NCBI GenBank assembly: GCA_016288205.1
Contig: JAEEYO010000072.1
Location: 1-64,000, forward strand
Reading direction: 5' to 3'
DNA length: 64,000 nucleotides
Source: Treponema sp.
GTDB taxonomy: Bacteria > Spirochaetota > Spirochaetia > Treponematales > Treponemataceae
Part shown: positions 8,629 to 17,169 of the stretch, in pieces
How positions within the stretch are numbered: position 1 is the stretch's first letter
Layout of the letters: each line of letters opens with the position of its first letter
The notes under the pieces: model-generated
Database searches by the model: none
What the model saw: the letters and a program-made list of their open reading frames with translations, nothing else
What the model was told of the DNA's origin: nothing
Made by a program: the position numbers and the translations under genes

Positions 8629-9450
8629 TCAGCTTCCTGAGACGACAATCTTCACGGCACCCATCAGATAGGGCTGGCTGTAAGAAAGTGTATAGCTTGC
8701 GTCACGTCCCACGGAAACAGCATACATATCCACATACCAGACCCCCTCCTCCGTGGTCGTCTCTGAGTAGGTCACGTCGCTGTCGTCCCTTGAGGGAACC
8801 GGGTTCGCCTCATCGGTGGTGGAAAAACTGAACCCGTATGCTGAGTTGGAATTGCGCCTGGGGAAAACCTCCACGCCGTCCACATTAAGGGAAGCCGACG
8901 GATCGTAGCGGTCTATCACATAGTTACCGACGCAGATCGCGCTCTTGTAGTCCTCGCCGCTTCCATAATTGCTGAGCCTGATGTAAACGTAGCGGTTGTC
9001 CGGGGAGGAGCCTGCCTTGACAAGGGGAAAAACAGAGCCGGAACTGGTCTTCAGAGTCTTGTATCCCTTTGACTCAATCAGATAGTCGGCTGCGGATGAA
9101 TAGGATGAGGTGGATGAAATCATGGAGGAAACGGAGCTTTCCACACTGCGCATCGTACTCAAATTATTGTAGATCTTATAGTAGATTTCGGTTCCAAGAA
9201 AACGGAAGTCGGAGGATGAGGAGAAGTAAAGGTAATTATCACCGGTGGAGCTTTCCTCATTTGTCCTGCATGAAAAAAAATCCTTGACGGGATCCTCGTT
9301 GTCTGTCGTAACCGGAGAAGTCGCATACAGAGGGCTGTCAAGGTAATAGAATGTGTCGAGACCACAAGCCGTGAACATGAGCACAACAACAGAAGCAAGT
9401 AATGCACAGACTTTAATTTTATGAAAAAGATTCATTTTCTTCACCATCAA
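8629..9450 (-). CDS. Hypothetical lipoprotein
   Basis: 273 residues. The N-terminus is a lipoprotein signal (VCALLASVVVLMFTAC) with Cys at about residue 29. The mature part is Ser/Thr/Tyr-rich and beta-like with repeated SSSSD, STSSYSS and TTTEEG stretches, suggesting a surface or periplasmic beta-sandwich protein. No family is recognised. Two adjacent ATGs (9450, 9447) follow a GGAG; an internal ATG at 9435 is less likely. It lies 50 nt downstream of the TPR membrane protein and probably shares its transcript. Confidence 0.65.
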   Translation of the reverse strand: MMVKKMNLFHKIKVCALLASVVVLMFTACGLDTFYYLDSPLYATSPVTTDNEDPVKDFFSCRTNEESSTGDNYLYFSSSSDFRFLGTEIYYKIYNNLSTMRSVESSVSSMISSTSSYSSAADYLIESKGYKTLKTSSGSVFPLVKAGSSPDNRYVYIRLSNYGSGEDYKSAICVGNYVIDRYDPSASLNVDGVEVFPRRNSNSAYGFSFSTTDEANPVPSRDDSDVTYSETTTEEGVWYVDMYAVSVGRDASYTLSYSQPYLMGAVKIVVSGS

Positions 9451-9502
9451 AGTCTCCGGTCATGCGGTCCCGTAAATCTGGAAAGAATTACCAGAAGAAA
9501 CC

Positions 9503-10201
9503 TTAGTTGCTGATTTTACCGTCCAGTTTGAGCTGGATGAGCCTTGTCTGAGCGAGATCAGCCCATTCACTGGAAGGATGATCCGTAGTAAGCGTCTGAT
9601 ATGCTTCCTGGGCACCTGCATAGTCACCCTTTCCTTCCTTGAGGCGGGCGATGTTAAAAAGAACATGCGGCTTCAAAAGGAATGAAGTGTCTGTGGAAGC
9701 GGCCTCATAGTATGAAAGAGCTGTCTCAACGTCACCGGACTCCTCGGAGCAAACTCCAGCATTGTAGCGGCACAAGGCGGCGGTATAATTGTCCTTGCTG
9801 AGCTCTGCGGCCTTAAGCCAGTAGTCAATGCCGTTCACATAATCCTTTTTGAAGGTGTAGATATCTGCGGCAAGCATGTTGGCACGGACACCGACGACAC
9901 CGCTCTTTTTTGTATATGGAACAAGACTCTCAAGCGCTGTATTCTGCCTTGCGACAATCTCCTCATCGGTGAGCGCGTCAAATCCGTTGGTATAGGCATA
10001 CTCAATGCTTTCCACGGCGGCGACACCCTTTTTTCTCTGTGAATCAAGAACACCAAAGCAGACACAGGCAACAAGAGCCACTGCCAAAACAAAAATGCCA
10101 AGTCCAAGTATAAGCCCTCTGTGACGGGTCATAAAACTTTCAACTTTTTTCTCAGTACCAATTTTTTTTGACTCTTTGTCAAGAGTAAGTACGTTAGCCA
10201 T
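9503..10201 (-). CDS. Membrane-anchored TPR protein
   Basis: 232 residues from the ATG at 10201, preferred because a TTGGAG lies 7 nt before it. A single transmembrane helix at about residues 32-54 (LILGLGIFVLAVALVACVCFG) follows a basic cytoplasmic N-terminus. The outer part holds at least three TPR-like repeats (YWLKAAELSKDNYTAALCRY, CSEESGDVETALSYYEAAS, LKEGKGDYAGAQEAYQTL). The layout is like YfgM/ancillary-translocon or BamD-type scaffolds, but I cannot assign either. It has its own promoter at 10245-10273. Confidence 0.7.
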   Translation of the reverse strand: MANVLTLDKESKKIGTEKKVESFMTRHRGLILGLGIFVLAVALVACVCFGVLDSQRKKGVAAVESIEYAYTNGFDALTDEEIVARQNTALESLVPYTKKSGVVGVRANMLAADIYTFKKDYVNGIDYWLKAAELSKDNYTAALCRYNAGVCSEESGDVETALSYYEAASTDTSFLLKPHVLFNIARLKEGKGDYAGAQEAYQTLTTDHPSSEWADLAQTRLIQLKLDGKISN

Positions 10202-10244
10202 TTTAAACTCCAATAAATACAGATATGCAAATCAGTGTTTTACT

Positions 10245-10273
10245 ATAATAACGAAAAATACAATTTTTGTCAA
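10245..10273 (-). promoter_or_regulatory. Promoter of the TPR membrane protein
   Basis: Minus strand: consensus -35 TTGACA (10273-10268), 17-nt spacer, -10 TATTAT (10250-10245), 43 nt before the ATG. Confidence 0.7.
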
Positions 10274-10346
10274 AACCCTTTTGCAAAAAATCTGAAAATT
10301 CGGCGGTCATATTCAAAAAAACGATGTTTCACGAACAGACCAGCCC

Positions 10347-11921
10347 TTAAAAAGTGCCCTCCACAGGCTTTTTTATGTCAAGCTCCTGAATCAGCTTAGT
10401 CACATAAGTGCGCTGAACGTCAAGGATGCGTGCTGTCTCAGTCTGATTCCACCCCGACATCATCAAGACTTTTTCTATATATTTTTTCTTGAATCTGTTG
10501 ACGGCTGTCTTGAGTGTCCTGTCCTCCGAAAGACTTATCTCCTCCGCAAGACTTCCGTCCGAATCAGTGTAGACGGTTCCTCCACCTTCCTCCGAAATTG
10601 GAAGCCGCAAGTCGCCGGTATGAATCTGCGGTTCCTGTCCCAGAATACAAGCCCTCTCCACGGTGTTCTCAAGCTCACGGACATTTCCCGGCCATGAGTA
10701 GGAATAAAGGGCCTTAATTGCCGATGGTGAGAAACTCACAAAATTCTTTTTCATCTCCGAGCTGTATTTCTGCAGGAAGAATGTGGCAAGGGGAAGTATG
10801 TCCTCCTTTCTCCGTCTCAGCGGCGGTATGTTCAGAGGAAGCACGTTCAGGCGGTAGTAGAGGTCGTCGCGGAAAGTCTTTGTCCTGACCATCTCCTCAA
10901 GATTCCTGTTCGTAGCGGCGATTATACGCACGTCAACCGATATGGTCTCGCTGGAACCCACCCTCTCGAACTTTCTTTCCTGTATGGCACGGAGAAGTTT
11001 CGCCTGAAGGTTCAGGGGCATCTCACCAATCTCGTCAAGGAAGAGAGTACCTCCGTCGGCAGTCTCGAAACGTCCCTTCTGGCTTGTGACCGCGTTCGTA
11101 TACGCACCCTTCACATGTCCGAAAAGCTCGCTTTCAAGCAGGGACGGAGAAAGAGCCGCGCAAATCACCCTAACGAAAGGCTTGTCGCTCCTGGGACTCT
11201 TCAAATGCAGCTGCTCGGCAAAAAGCTCCTTACCCACACCGCTTTCCCCGATTATCAGGACGGAGGAATTTGTCTGGGAGACATCCTCAATCACTTTCAT
11301 TATGTCAAGGATGATTGGACTTTTCGCCACAAAGGTATGATATTCCTTGCCCCTGTCAACGGCATTCTGCAGCACGGCGATGTTGTCCCTCGTACTACGG
11401 AAGCTTTTTGCGTTGAGGTATGCGGTTCCCGCCTGTTCTCCCAAAAGCTCAAGGATTGCAAGATCCTCGCTGTCGAAATCACGATGCTCAGATTTGTTCA
11501 GAACCTCAATGACACCGACGCACTCACGCTTTACTCCCACGCGCATGGGGAACGCAATCATATTGTAAGTGATGTACTGGGTTTTTTCCTGAACCGTGGA
11601 ATTGAAGCGTTTGTCATTTGGAACGTCATTGATTATTACGGACTGATTGTTCTCCACCACCCAACCGGCAATGGAATTCTTGCTGACCTTGATGTTTTCC
11701 GCCGCCGCACCCTTTGGTCCAAGTGCAACCATAAAGCGGAGAGAGGAGTCTTCGTTGTTGACAAGAAGAATGGAAGAAGATTCACACTGAACCAGAGCCA
11801 TAACCGCCTCAAGGATTGAAACGAGCATGGCATTAGGGTCAGTGTATTTCTCGTTTATTCGTGCAGTCAACTCGACGAGTGACTTAAGTCGTTCTATAGA
11901 TATTGCCTTTTGGTCACTCAT
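10347..11921 (-). CDS. GAF-AAA+-Fis regulator with a non-canonical GAFTGA loop
   Basis: 524 residues with the three-part layout of sigma-54 enhancer-binding proteins. A GAF sensor spans about residues 25-172, an AAA+ ATPase about 195-430 (Walker A GESGVGKE at 225-232, Walker B GGTLFLDEIGE at 290-300), and a Fis-type helix-turn-helix sits at the end (MSGWNQTETARILDVQRTYV). The loop that contacts sigma-54, normally GAFTGA, reads GAYTNA (272-277). There is no receiver domain, so the GAF presumably senses a small ligand. It is the last gene of the rpsA run, 12 nt after rpsA. Confidence 0.85.
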   Translation of the reverse strand: MSDQKAISIERLKSLVELTARINEKYTDPNAMLVSILEAVMALVQCESSSILLVNNEDSSLRFMVALGPKGAAAENIKVSKNSIAGWVVENNQSVIINDVPNDKRFNSTVQEKTQYITYNMIAFPMRVGVKRECVGVIEVLNKSEHRDFDSEDLAILELLGEQAGTAYLNAKSFRSTRDNIAVLQNAVDRGKEYHTFVAKSPIILDIMKVIEDVSQTNSSVLIIGESGVGKELFAEQLHLKSPRSDKPFVRVICAALSPSLLESELFGHVKGAYTNAVTSQKGRFETADGGTLFLDEIGEMPLNLQAKLLRAIQERKFERVGSSETISVDVRIIAATNRNLEEMVRTKTFRDDLYYRLNVLPLNIPPLRRRKEDILPLATFFLQKYSSEMKKNFVSFSPSAIKALYSYSWPGNVRELENTVERACILGQEPQIHTGDLRLPISEEGGGTVYTDSDGSLAEEISLSEDRTLKTAVNRFKKKYIEKVLMMSGWNQTETARILDVQRTYVTKLIQELDIKKPVEGTF

Positions 11922-11933
11922 CGCGTGTCACAC

Positions 11934-13652
11934 TTACTTATTCTGATTTTTCAGGCTGTCTCCAATTGTGTAGGCACCATCATCATCATTGCTGCTGGAC
12001 ATATACTGGGAGATTTCCGCACGCTCTTTGGCTTTCTTGTATTCCTTAACGGAGAATGCGACCTTCTCTTTTTCAACATCAACAGATACGACATAGACGT
12101 TTACCTTGTCGCCAACATTGTACTTCTTAACAGCTTCCTCATAAGGAGTCTCCCTGTCCTCGCTGAGATTGGCCTTGTTGACCAGTCCCTCAATTCCGTT
12201 GGGAGCCTTAACGAAGATTCCGAAGTCCTGAATGCTGGAAACCTCACCCTCAAGAGAGCTGCCGGCCTTGTACTCAGCCGCAAATGCCTTCCAAGGATTG
12301 TCTGTGAGCTGCTTTACGCCGACACGGATGCGATGGTTTGAAGGATCGCACTCAAGGACGATGACATCAAGCTCCTGATCAACCTTGATTTCGCTTCCAG
12401 GATGCTTAACCTTCTTTGTCCAAGAAAGATCCTCGCCTGCCAGGAATGCGTCGATTCCTTCCTCAAGCTGGATAAACGCACCGCTGTTGGTAATCTTCAC
12501 GACCTTTCCCTTGAGCTTTGTGTCCACGGGGTACTTCTGGTCGATGGTGTCCCACGGATTTGCAGTAACCTGCTTGAGTCCGAGAGAAACACGTCCGGCC
12601 TGAACGTCGTAACCAAGGATCATGCACTTAACTTCGTCGCCCTCTTTAACCATGTCAGACGGCTTGTTGATTTTCTTTGTCCAGCTGAATTCAGAAATGT
12701 GGGCAAGACCCTCAATTCCTTCCTCAAGCTCGATGAAAGCACCGAATTCGCAGAGCTTTGTGACCTTTCCGGTAACAATCTCGTCGATGTGATACTTCTC
12801 GTCAAAGTGAACCCACGGATCCTCGCTGAAATGCTTGAGTGAGAGGTTGATTCTCTTTTCCTCAGGATCAAGGCGGATAACCTTAAGCTCGATCTCCTGT
12901 CCCTTCTTTACGAAATCCTTCGGGCGTGTTACGTGTCCCCAGCTCATGTCGTTGATGTGCAGGAGTCCGTCGAATCCACCGAGGTCGATGAATGCGCCGA
13001 AGCTTGTGAATGATTTTACGGTTCCCTTTACGGTGTCGCCAATCTTCACCTCGTCAAAGAACTTCTTGCGGTTCTCGTCAATCAGCTGCTCAAGATACTT
13101 TCTGCGGTTTACGACAACATTTCTCTTCTTGTTGCTTGAGTAAAGACGCTCAATATAGAACTGTGCCTTGAGTCCGACCAATTTCTCTTCTTTTTCAACT
13201 TTCTGGCTGTCTGCCTGGCTGATGGGCAAAAATGCAGAGATTCCGCCGCCCAAATCAACGTTATAACCGCCTTTCTGTACAGACGTAATTGTTCCGGTTA
13301 CAGGAGTCTTTTCCTTGAATGCAAGTTGGAATTCATCCCACAGACGTGTCTCATCCGCCTTTTGCTTTGAAATTACCGGCAGTCCGTGGCGTCCAGATGA
13401 CTCGCTCAAATACACCGTAATTTTCGAACCAATCTCCGGTTTTTCTCCAGAGAACTCAGAGAGACGGAGCTCACCGTCCCTTGGAAGACCGTCAATATGA
13501 ACATAAACGGTATCATCCGTAACCGCGACGACAGAACCTTCAACGTTTCTGCCCTCTTCCACTGACCCCATGCTGTCGATTGATTCTCTCAATTGTGCGT
13601 GAATGGCACTGGAGTCCTGTGCTTCATTCAGTTCCACTTCCTTCTGTTCCAT
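11934..13652 (-). CDS. rpsA: 30S ribosomal protein S1
   Basis: 572 residues with six S1 (OB-fold) repeats starting near residues 35, 118, 205, 290, 377 and 464; the central ones are typical (VKGTVKSFTSFGAFIDLGG). S1 captures mRNA on the 30S subunit by binding unstructured 5' regions. The N-terminal repeats are divergent, as usual for the ribosome-binding end. The ATG lies 2 nt after the cmk stop and the AAAGG ribosome site is inside cmk. In T. pallidum these two genes encode one polypeptide. Confidence 0.93.
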   Translation of the reverse strand: MEQKEVELNEAQDSSAIHAQLRESIDSMGSVEEGRNVEGSVVAVTDDTVYVHIDGLPRDGELRLSEFSGEKPEIGSKITVYLSESSGRHGLPVISKQKADETRLWDEFQLAFKEKTPVTGTITSVQKGGYNVDLGGGISAFLPISQADSQKVEKEEKLVGLKAQFYIERLYSSNKKRNVVVNRRKYLEQLIDENRKKFFDEVKIGDTVKGTVKSFTSFGAFIDLGGFDGLLHINDMSWGHVTRPKDFVKKGQEIELKVIRLDPEEKRINLSLKHFSEDPWVHFDEKYHIDEIVTGKVTKLCEFGAFIELEEGIEGLAHISEFSWTKKINKPSDMVKEGDEVKCMILGYDVQAGRVSLGLKQVTANPWDTIDQKYPVDTKLKGKVVKITNSGAFIQLEEGIDAFLAGEDLSWTKKVKHPGSEIKVDQELDVIVLECDPSNHRIRVGVKQLTDNPWKAFAAEYKAGSSLEGEVSSIQDFGIFVKAPNGIEGLVNKANLSEDRETPYEEAVKKYNVGDKVNVYVVSVDVEKEKVAFSVKEYKKAKERAEISQYMSSSNDDDGAYTIGDSLKNQNK

Positions 13653-13654
13653 AG

Positions 13655-14296
13655 CTATAACCCTTTAGCATTAATATTTGATTCTATTATGCCACAAACC
13701 TGATTTATGGTCAAGTCCGATGTGTCAATATAGAGTGCATCCGGCGCTTTTTTTAAAGAACCTTCCGCTTTATTTTTGTCCATTTCGTCCCTTTTTATGA
13801 TCGCCGCCTTGATTTCCTCCAGGGAAAGATTGCTCACCCCCTGATCAAAGCGTCTTTTTGCCTGCACGTCAATGCTCGCGTCAAGGTAAAATTTGTGCTC
13901 GGCATTCGGGAAAACCACTGTGGTCATGTCACGTCCCTCGCAGATTATGCTCAGAGACTTCACGATTTCACGCATACGCTCGTTCACAAAGTGCCGTAAA
14001 TCCACGATGGAAGACACTTTTGACACGTTCGCGTCCACCTTGTCCTGATGCAGAAGATCGTCCACGTCCTTTCCGTTCAGAATCAGCCTCGCGTTCACGT
14101 AATCCAGGGTCTGTTTCTTCACGAAATCCATGACCTGGGCGTTGTCGTCAAGATTGATTCCCGCATCCAGAAGAGCGAGCGTCAGTGCCCTGTAGAAACT
14201 TCCGCTGTTCAGATAAACAAGCCCCAAATCCTCGGCAACCTTGTGTGCCACGGTGCTTTTTCCGGTTCCTGCAGGTCCGTCTATCGCAACTACCAT
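13655..14296 (-). CDS. cmk: Cytidylate kinase
   Basis: 213 residues. Phosphorylates CMP and dCMP to the diphosphates. The P-loop is GPAGTGKST (residues 7-15), followed by LNSGSFYRALTLAL for nucleotide binding and EGRDMTTVVFPNAEHKFYL, the Cmk signature. AGGAGG lies about 10 nt before the ATG. It is translationally close to rpsA (2-nt gap) and downstream of rluB in the same run. Confidence 0.93.
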   Translation of the reverse strand: MVVAIDGPAGTGKSTVAHKVAEDLGLVYLNSGSFYRALTLALLDAGINLDDNAQVMDFVKKQTLDYVNARLILNGKDVDDLLHQDKVDANVSKVSSIVDLRHFVNERMREIVKSLSIICEGRDMTTVVFPNAEHKFYLDASIDVQAKRRFDQGVSNLSLEEIKAAIIKRDEMDKNKAEGSLKKAPDALYIDTSDLTINQVCGIIESNINAKGL

Positions 14297-14322
14297 CTAT
14301 TATATATCCTCCTGTCCTAAAC

Positions 14323-15105
14323 TCACTTCGTAGAATTCTTGCACAGTTTCAAAAGCGACGCAACCTCTGCCTGGGTCAAATCCCTGAACTGACCGTATTG
14401 CAGGCCGCCGACTCCCACGCATCCGATTCTTATGCGCATCAGGCTCTTGATTCCGATTTCCCTTGACTCAAAGACACGCCTGATCTCACGGTTCTTTCCC
14501 TCAACGAGGACTATCCTCATGCGGTGGGAATTGAGCTCCACGGCCTCCTTGCAGCGGTAAAACACGTTGTCCACGCGAACTCCGTCCATAAAATCCTGGG
14601 CGAGACTCCTTGGCATGGGCAAACTGGTGTCCACGATGTACTCTTTTTCAAGCTCCGCCGAGGGATGGGAAAGTTTCGCGGCAAAATCACCGTCGTTCGT
14701 AAATAATATCAGTCCTGAGGAGAACATGTCAAGCCGTCCCACGTTGTAAAGACGCTCGCTGTAGGCATCCTTGAGCAAATCCGCCGCCACGAGCCTGCCC
14801 TTTTCATCGGACATGGAGCAGACGTATCCCGCGGGCTTATTCAGGAGGACATAGCGCTTCGTTTCCTCAAAAGCGATTTCCTTTCCGTCCACGCACACAG
14901 TATCGGCCTTAGTCACTTTGGTACCCGGCTCGGTTACGGTCGCACCATTCACCGACACCCTTCCCTCCGCGATTATCGCCTCCGATGCCCTGCGGCTTGC
15001 GACTCCACAAAGAGCCATGTAATGCTGGAGCCTCCATGTGTCCTTCTTTTTAGATTCAGTTTCGTTAACGGGCAAGTTCAAACCTCTCGCTTTCTTTTTC
15101 ATCAA
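14323..15105 (-). CDS. rluB: RsuA/RluB-family 23S rRNA pseudouridine synthase
   Basis: 260 residues. An N-terminal S4 RNA-binding domain (about 25-80: LQHYMALCGVASRRASEAII) precedes the RsuA/RluB catalytic domain with YVLLNKPAGYVCS and the catalytic Asp in GRLDMFSSGL. GKNREIRRVFES is the usual C-terminal signature. The family makes single pseudouridines in 23S or 16S rRNA; the chromosomal link to scpA-scpB is the classic RluB context. Its first 41 nt overlap the end of scpB. Confidence 0.88.
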   Translation of the reverse strand: MMKKKARGLNLPVNETESKKKDTWRLQHYMALCGVASRRASEAIIAEGRVSVNGATVTEPGTKVTKADTVCVDGKEIAFEETKRYVLLNKPAGYVCSMSDEKGRLVAADLLKDAYSERLYNVGRLDMFSSGLILFTNDGDFAAKLSHPSAELEKEYIVDTSLPMPRSLAQDFMDGVRVDNVFYRCKEAVELNSHRMRIVLVEGKNREIRRVFESREIGIKSLMRIRIGCVGVGGLQYGQFRDLTQAEVASLLKLCKNSTK

Positions 15106-15853
15106 GCTGCGGTAAATCCGCTATGCTCTGGAGGTGGAAAAATTCAAGGAATTCCTTTGTGGTGCCATAAGTGACGGGCTTTCCGGGGATGTCCTTTTTT
15201 CCGACTTCCTTTATAAACTTACGGTCAAGCAACACTCGCATCATGTTGTCCGCGCTCACGTGACGTATGCTCTCAATCTCCGCTCTGGTTATGGGCTGGC
15301 TGTAGGCAATTATGGAAAGGGTCTCAATGGCTGCCTTGCTCAAGCGGCCCTCGTTCTTTTTGCCGTAGCGTTCCTTGACCAGATCGAAGCACTCCTTCTT
15401 CGGCGTGAGAATCCATCCGCCAATAATCTGTGAAATCTCAATGCCAGAGTCCGCGTTCGCATATTTGTCCTTCAGGCGCTGAATGCACTCCTCAATGACA
15501 TCGGGGGCAAACTGGGTGATTTTCGCAAGGGTCTCCACAGGCTGCGGCTCGCTTTCAAGAAAAAGGACGGTCTCAAGCAGGGCGGTCTCGTTGTCAAGAT
15601 TCATCTCAGACCTTCGCCTTTCCAAGTCCTGCTTTTCCTCATCGCTCAGCTCATCGTCGGAAGAGTCCGCCTCATTTTCCACAACGGCATCCTTCTTCTC
15701 CTCATTTTCAGCCGCGACCACAGCCTCCACCGTGGGAATGGAAGGTTTCTTCTTTTTAGAGGCCTTTTTCTCCGTTGATTTTACCGCATTTTCCATAACT
15801 GAATCAGCCACAGTATTTTCAACACTGTCTACGCTGCCCGATTCTTCCTGCAT
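15065..15853 (-). CDS. scpB: Segregation and condensation protein B
   Basis: 262 residues. The last ~175 are ScpB (two winged helices: ALLETVLFLESEPQPVETLAK, then RLSKAAIETLSIIAYSQPITRAEIESIR). ScpB forms the SMC-ScpA-ScpB condensin that organises and segregates the chromosome. The first ~85 residues are a low-complexity acidic/lysine extension (KKASKKKKPS, DSSDDELSDEEKQD), longer than in most ScpB proteins. It overlaps scpA by 25 nt and rluB by 41 nt, which indicates coupled translation. Confidence 0.9.
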   Translation of the reverse strand: MQEESGSVDSVENTVADSVMENAVKSTEKKASKKKKPSIPTVEAVVAAENEEKKDAVVENEADSSDDELSDEEKQDLERRRSEMNLDNETALLETVLFLESEPQPVETLAKITQFAPDVIEECIQRLKDKYANADSGIEISQIIGGWILTPKKECFDLVKERYGKKNEGRLSKAAIETLSIIAYSQPITRAEIESIRHVSADNMMRVLLDRKFIKEVGKKDIPGKPVTYGTTKEFLEFFHLQSIADLPQLDEKESERFELAR

Positions 15854-16602
15854 ATCTTTATGTCTCCAAACATTCTATTCTGATAAATCTCCGCCATTTT
15901 GTTCTTTACCGCCTCAAGAAGCGCCATGAAAGCACAGACCACATCCAGCATATTGCCGTGACGTGTAATCAGGTCGGTGAACATGCACTCTCCGTCCCGC
16001 TCCAGCAACTCCCGCATGAGAACGATTTTTTCCTCGGTGGTTATGTCGTCATTCATGTTGAGGATGCGCTCGTCAGGATTTATGTTCGTCAGGCTCCTGA
16101 AGATTTTCTGCATGTCCTGAAGCAGCGACCAGGGATCCACCTTTTCCCACTGCTTCTCGTCATTCTCAAACGGCAGGTAACGCTCAATCTTCTTGCGCTC
16201 AAAGCTCCACTCGCTCTGCTCCTCCTGCTCCTCCATCAGATTCGAGAGTTTCTTAAAACGCTGGTACTCAATCAGCTGCTCCACCAGCTCTTCCCTCGGA
16301 TCCTCCATGCTCTCGTCGTCATCATAGGAAATCTCAACCGGCAGCATCATGCGGCTTTTGATGTAAACCAACTTCGCGGCCCATGAATAAAAATCGCTCA
16401 AATCCTGCAGGTCAAGCTCCACCGCATAGTCCAGATAATCAAGAAACTGATCCGTGATTTCCGCAATCGGAATGTCGTAAATATTTATCTGCTGCTCGCG
16501 TATCAGGCTGTACAAAAGGTCAAGCGGCCCGTCAAAGGTCTCTCCCGCCCTGAATTTTCTCTTTGTGACTTCCTGCACGTCAACACTTTCTTTAAGTTCC
16601 AT
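15829..16602 (-). CDS. scpA: Segregation and condensation protein A
   Basis: 257 residues. This is the kleisin of the SMC condensin. It begins with the conserved FDGPLDLLYSLIREQQINIYD block (residues about 19-39), which binds SMC, has an acidic middle (SYDDDESMEDPREEL), and ends with a C-terminal winged helix (FTDLITRHGNMLDVVCAFMALLE). It overlaps scpB by 25 nt; the gap to folK upstream is 51 nt. Confidence 0.92.
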   Translation of the reverse strand: MELKESVDVQEVTKRKFRAGETFDGPLDLLYSLIREQQINIYDIPIAEITDQFLDYLDYAVELDLQDLSDFYSWAAKLVYIKSRMMLPVEISYDDDESMEDPREELVEQLIEYQRFKKLSNLMEEQEEQSEWSFERKKIERYLPFENDEKQWEKVDPWSLLQDMQKIFRSLTNINPDERILNMNDDITTEEKIVLMRELLERDGECMFTDLITRHGNMLDVVCAFMALLEAVKNKMAEIYQNRMFGDIKICRKNRAA

Positions 16603-16653
16603 ATCCCCTCCCGCACCGAGTCTCCCATTTCAAAAGCCAGGTTTCCATCGGTC

Positions 16654-17169
16654 TCAGAGAGAAAACGGAGGACATTCCAGCGAAATTCTCTGATCACCAA
16701 GCGATTTCAGCCTGAGCTCATAACATTCGATGCTGTTCCTATTAGAATCGGCATTTTCCCTCAGAATATCAAGCAGGGGAACCAAAACAAATGCGCGCTC
16801 AAAAAAACGCTCGTGAGGAATAATCAGGTCGGTCTCGTGAACCACAAGATTTCCGAAAAGCTCTATGTCAACGTCAAGGGAGCGGGGGCCGTTCCTGAAT
16901 TCAAGGCTTCTGTCCCTGCCGAGGGATTTTTCCACGGCATGGATTTTGTCAAGAAGCTCGCGGGGAGTACCGTCAAAGGAACCAGAGACGACCATGTTGT
17001 AAAAATCATCCTGATTCTCAACGTACATGGCCGCAGTCCTGTAGACGGGGGAACAAATCATGCCCGGAAGGAAAGACGCAATCATGGAGCATGCCTCGGA
17101 AAGAAGCTGCACGGGTGATTTTCCATTGTAGGAGCGGTTTGATCCCAATCCGAGCACGACACCGTCCAT
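16654..17169 (-). CDS. folK: 6-hydroxymethyl-7,8-dihydropterin pyrophosphokinase
   Basis: 171 residues. Transfers pyrophosphate from ATP to the pterin in folate synthesis. Family marks are LGLGSNRSYNG near the start, FYNMVVSGSF, the RNGPRSLDVDIELFG signature with its metal-binding Asp pair, and IPHERFFERAFVLVPL. Its ATG shares one base with the recA stop (TGATG), so it is translationally coupled to recA. No other folate genes are nearby. Confidence 0.93.
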   Translation of the reverse strand: MDGVVLGLGSNRSYNGKSPVQLLSEACSMIASFLPGMICSPVYRTAAMYVENQDDFYNMVVSGSFDGTPRELLDKIHAVEKSLGRDRSLEFRNGPRSLDVDIELFGNLVVHETDLIIPHERFFERAFVLVPLLDILRENADSNRNSIECYELRLKSLGDQRISLECPPFSL

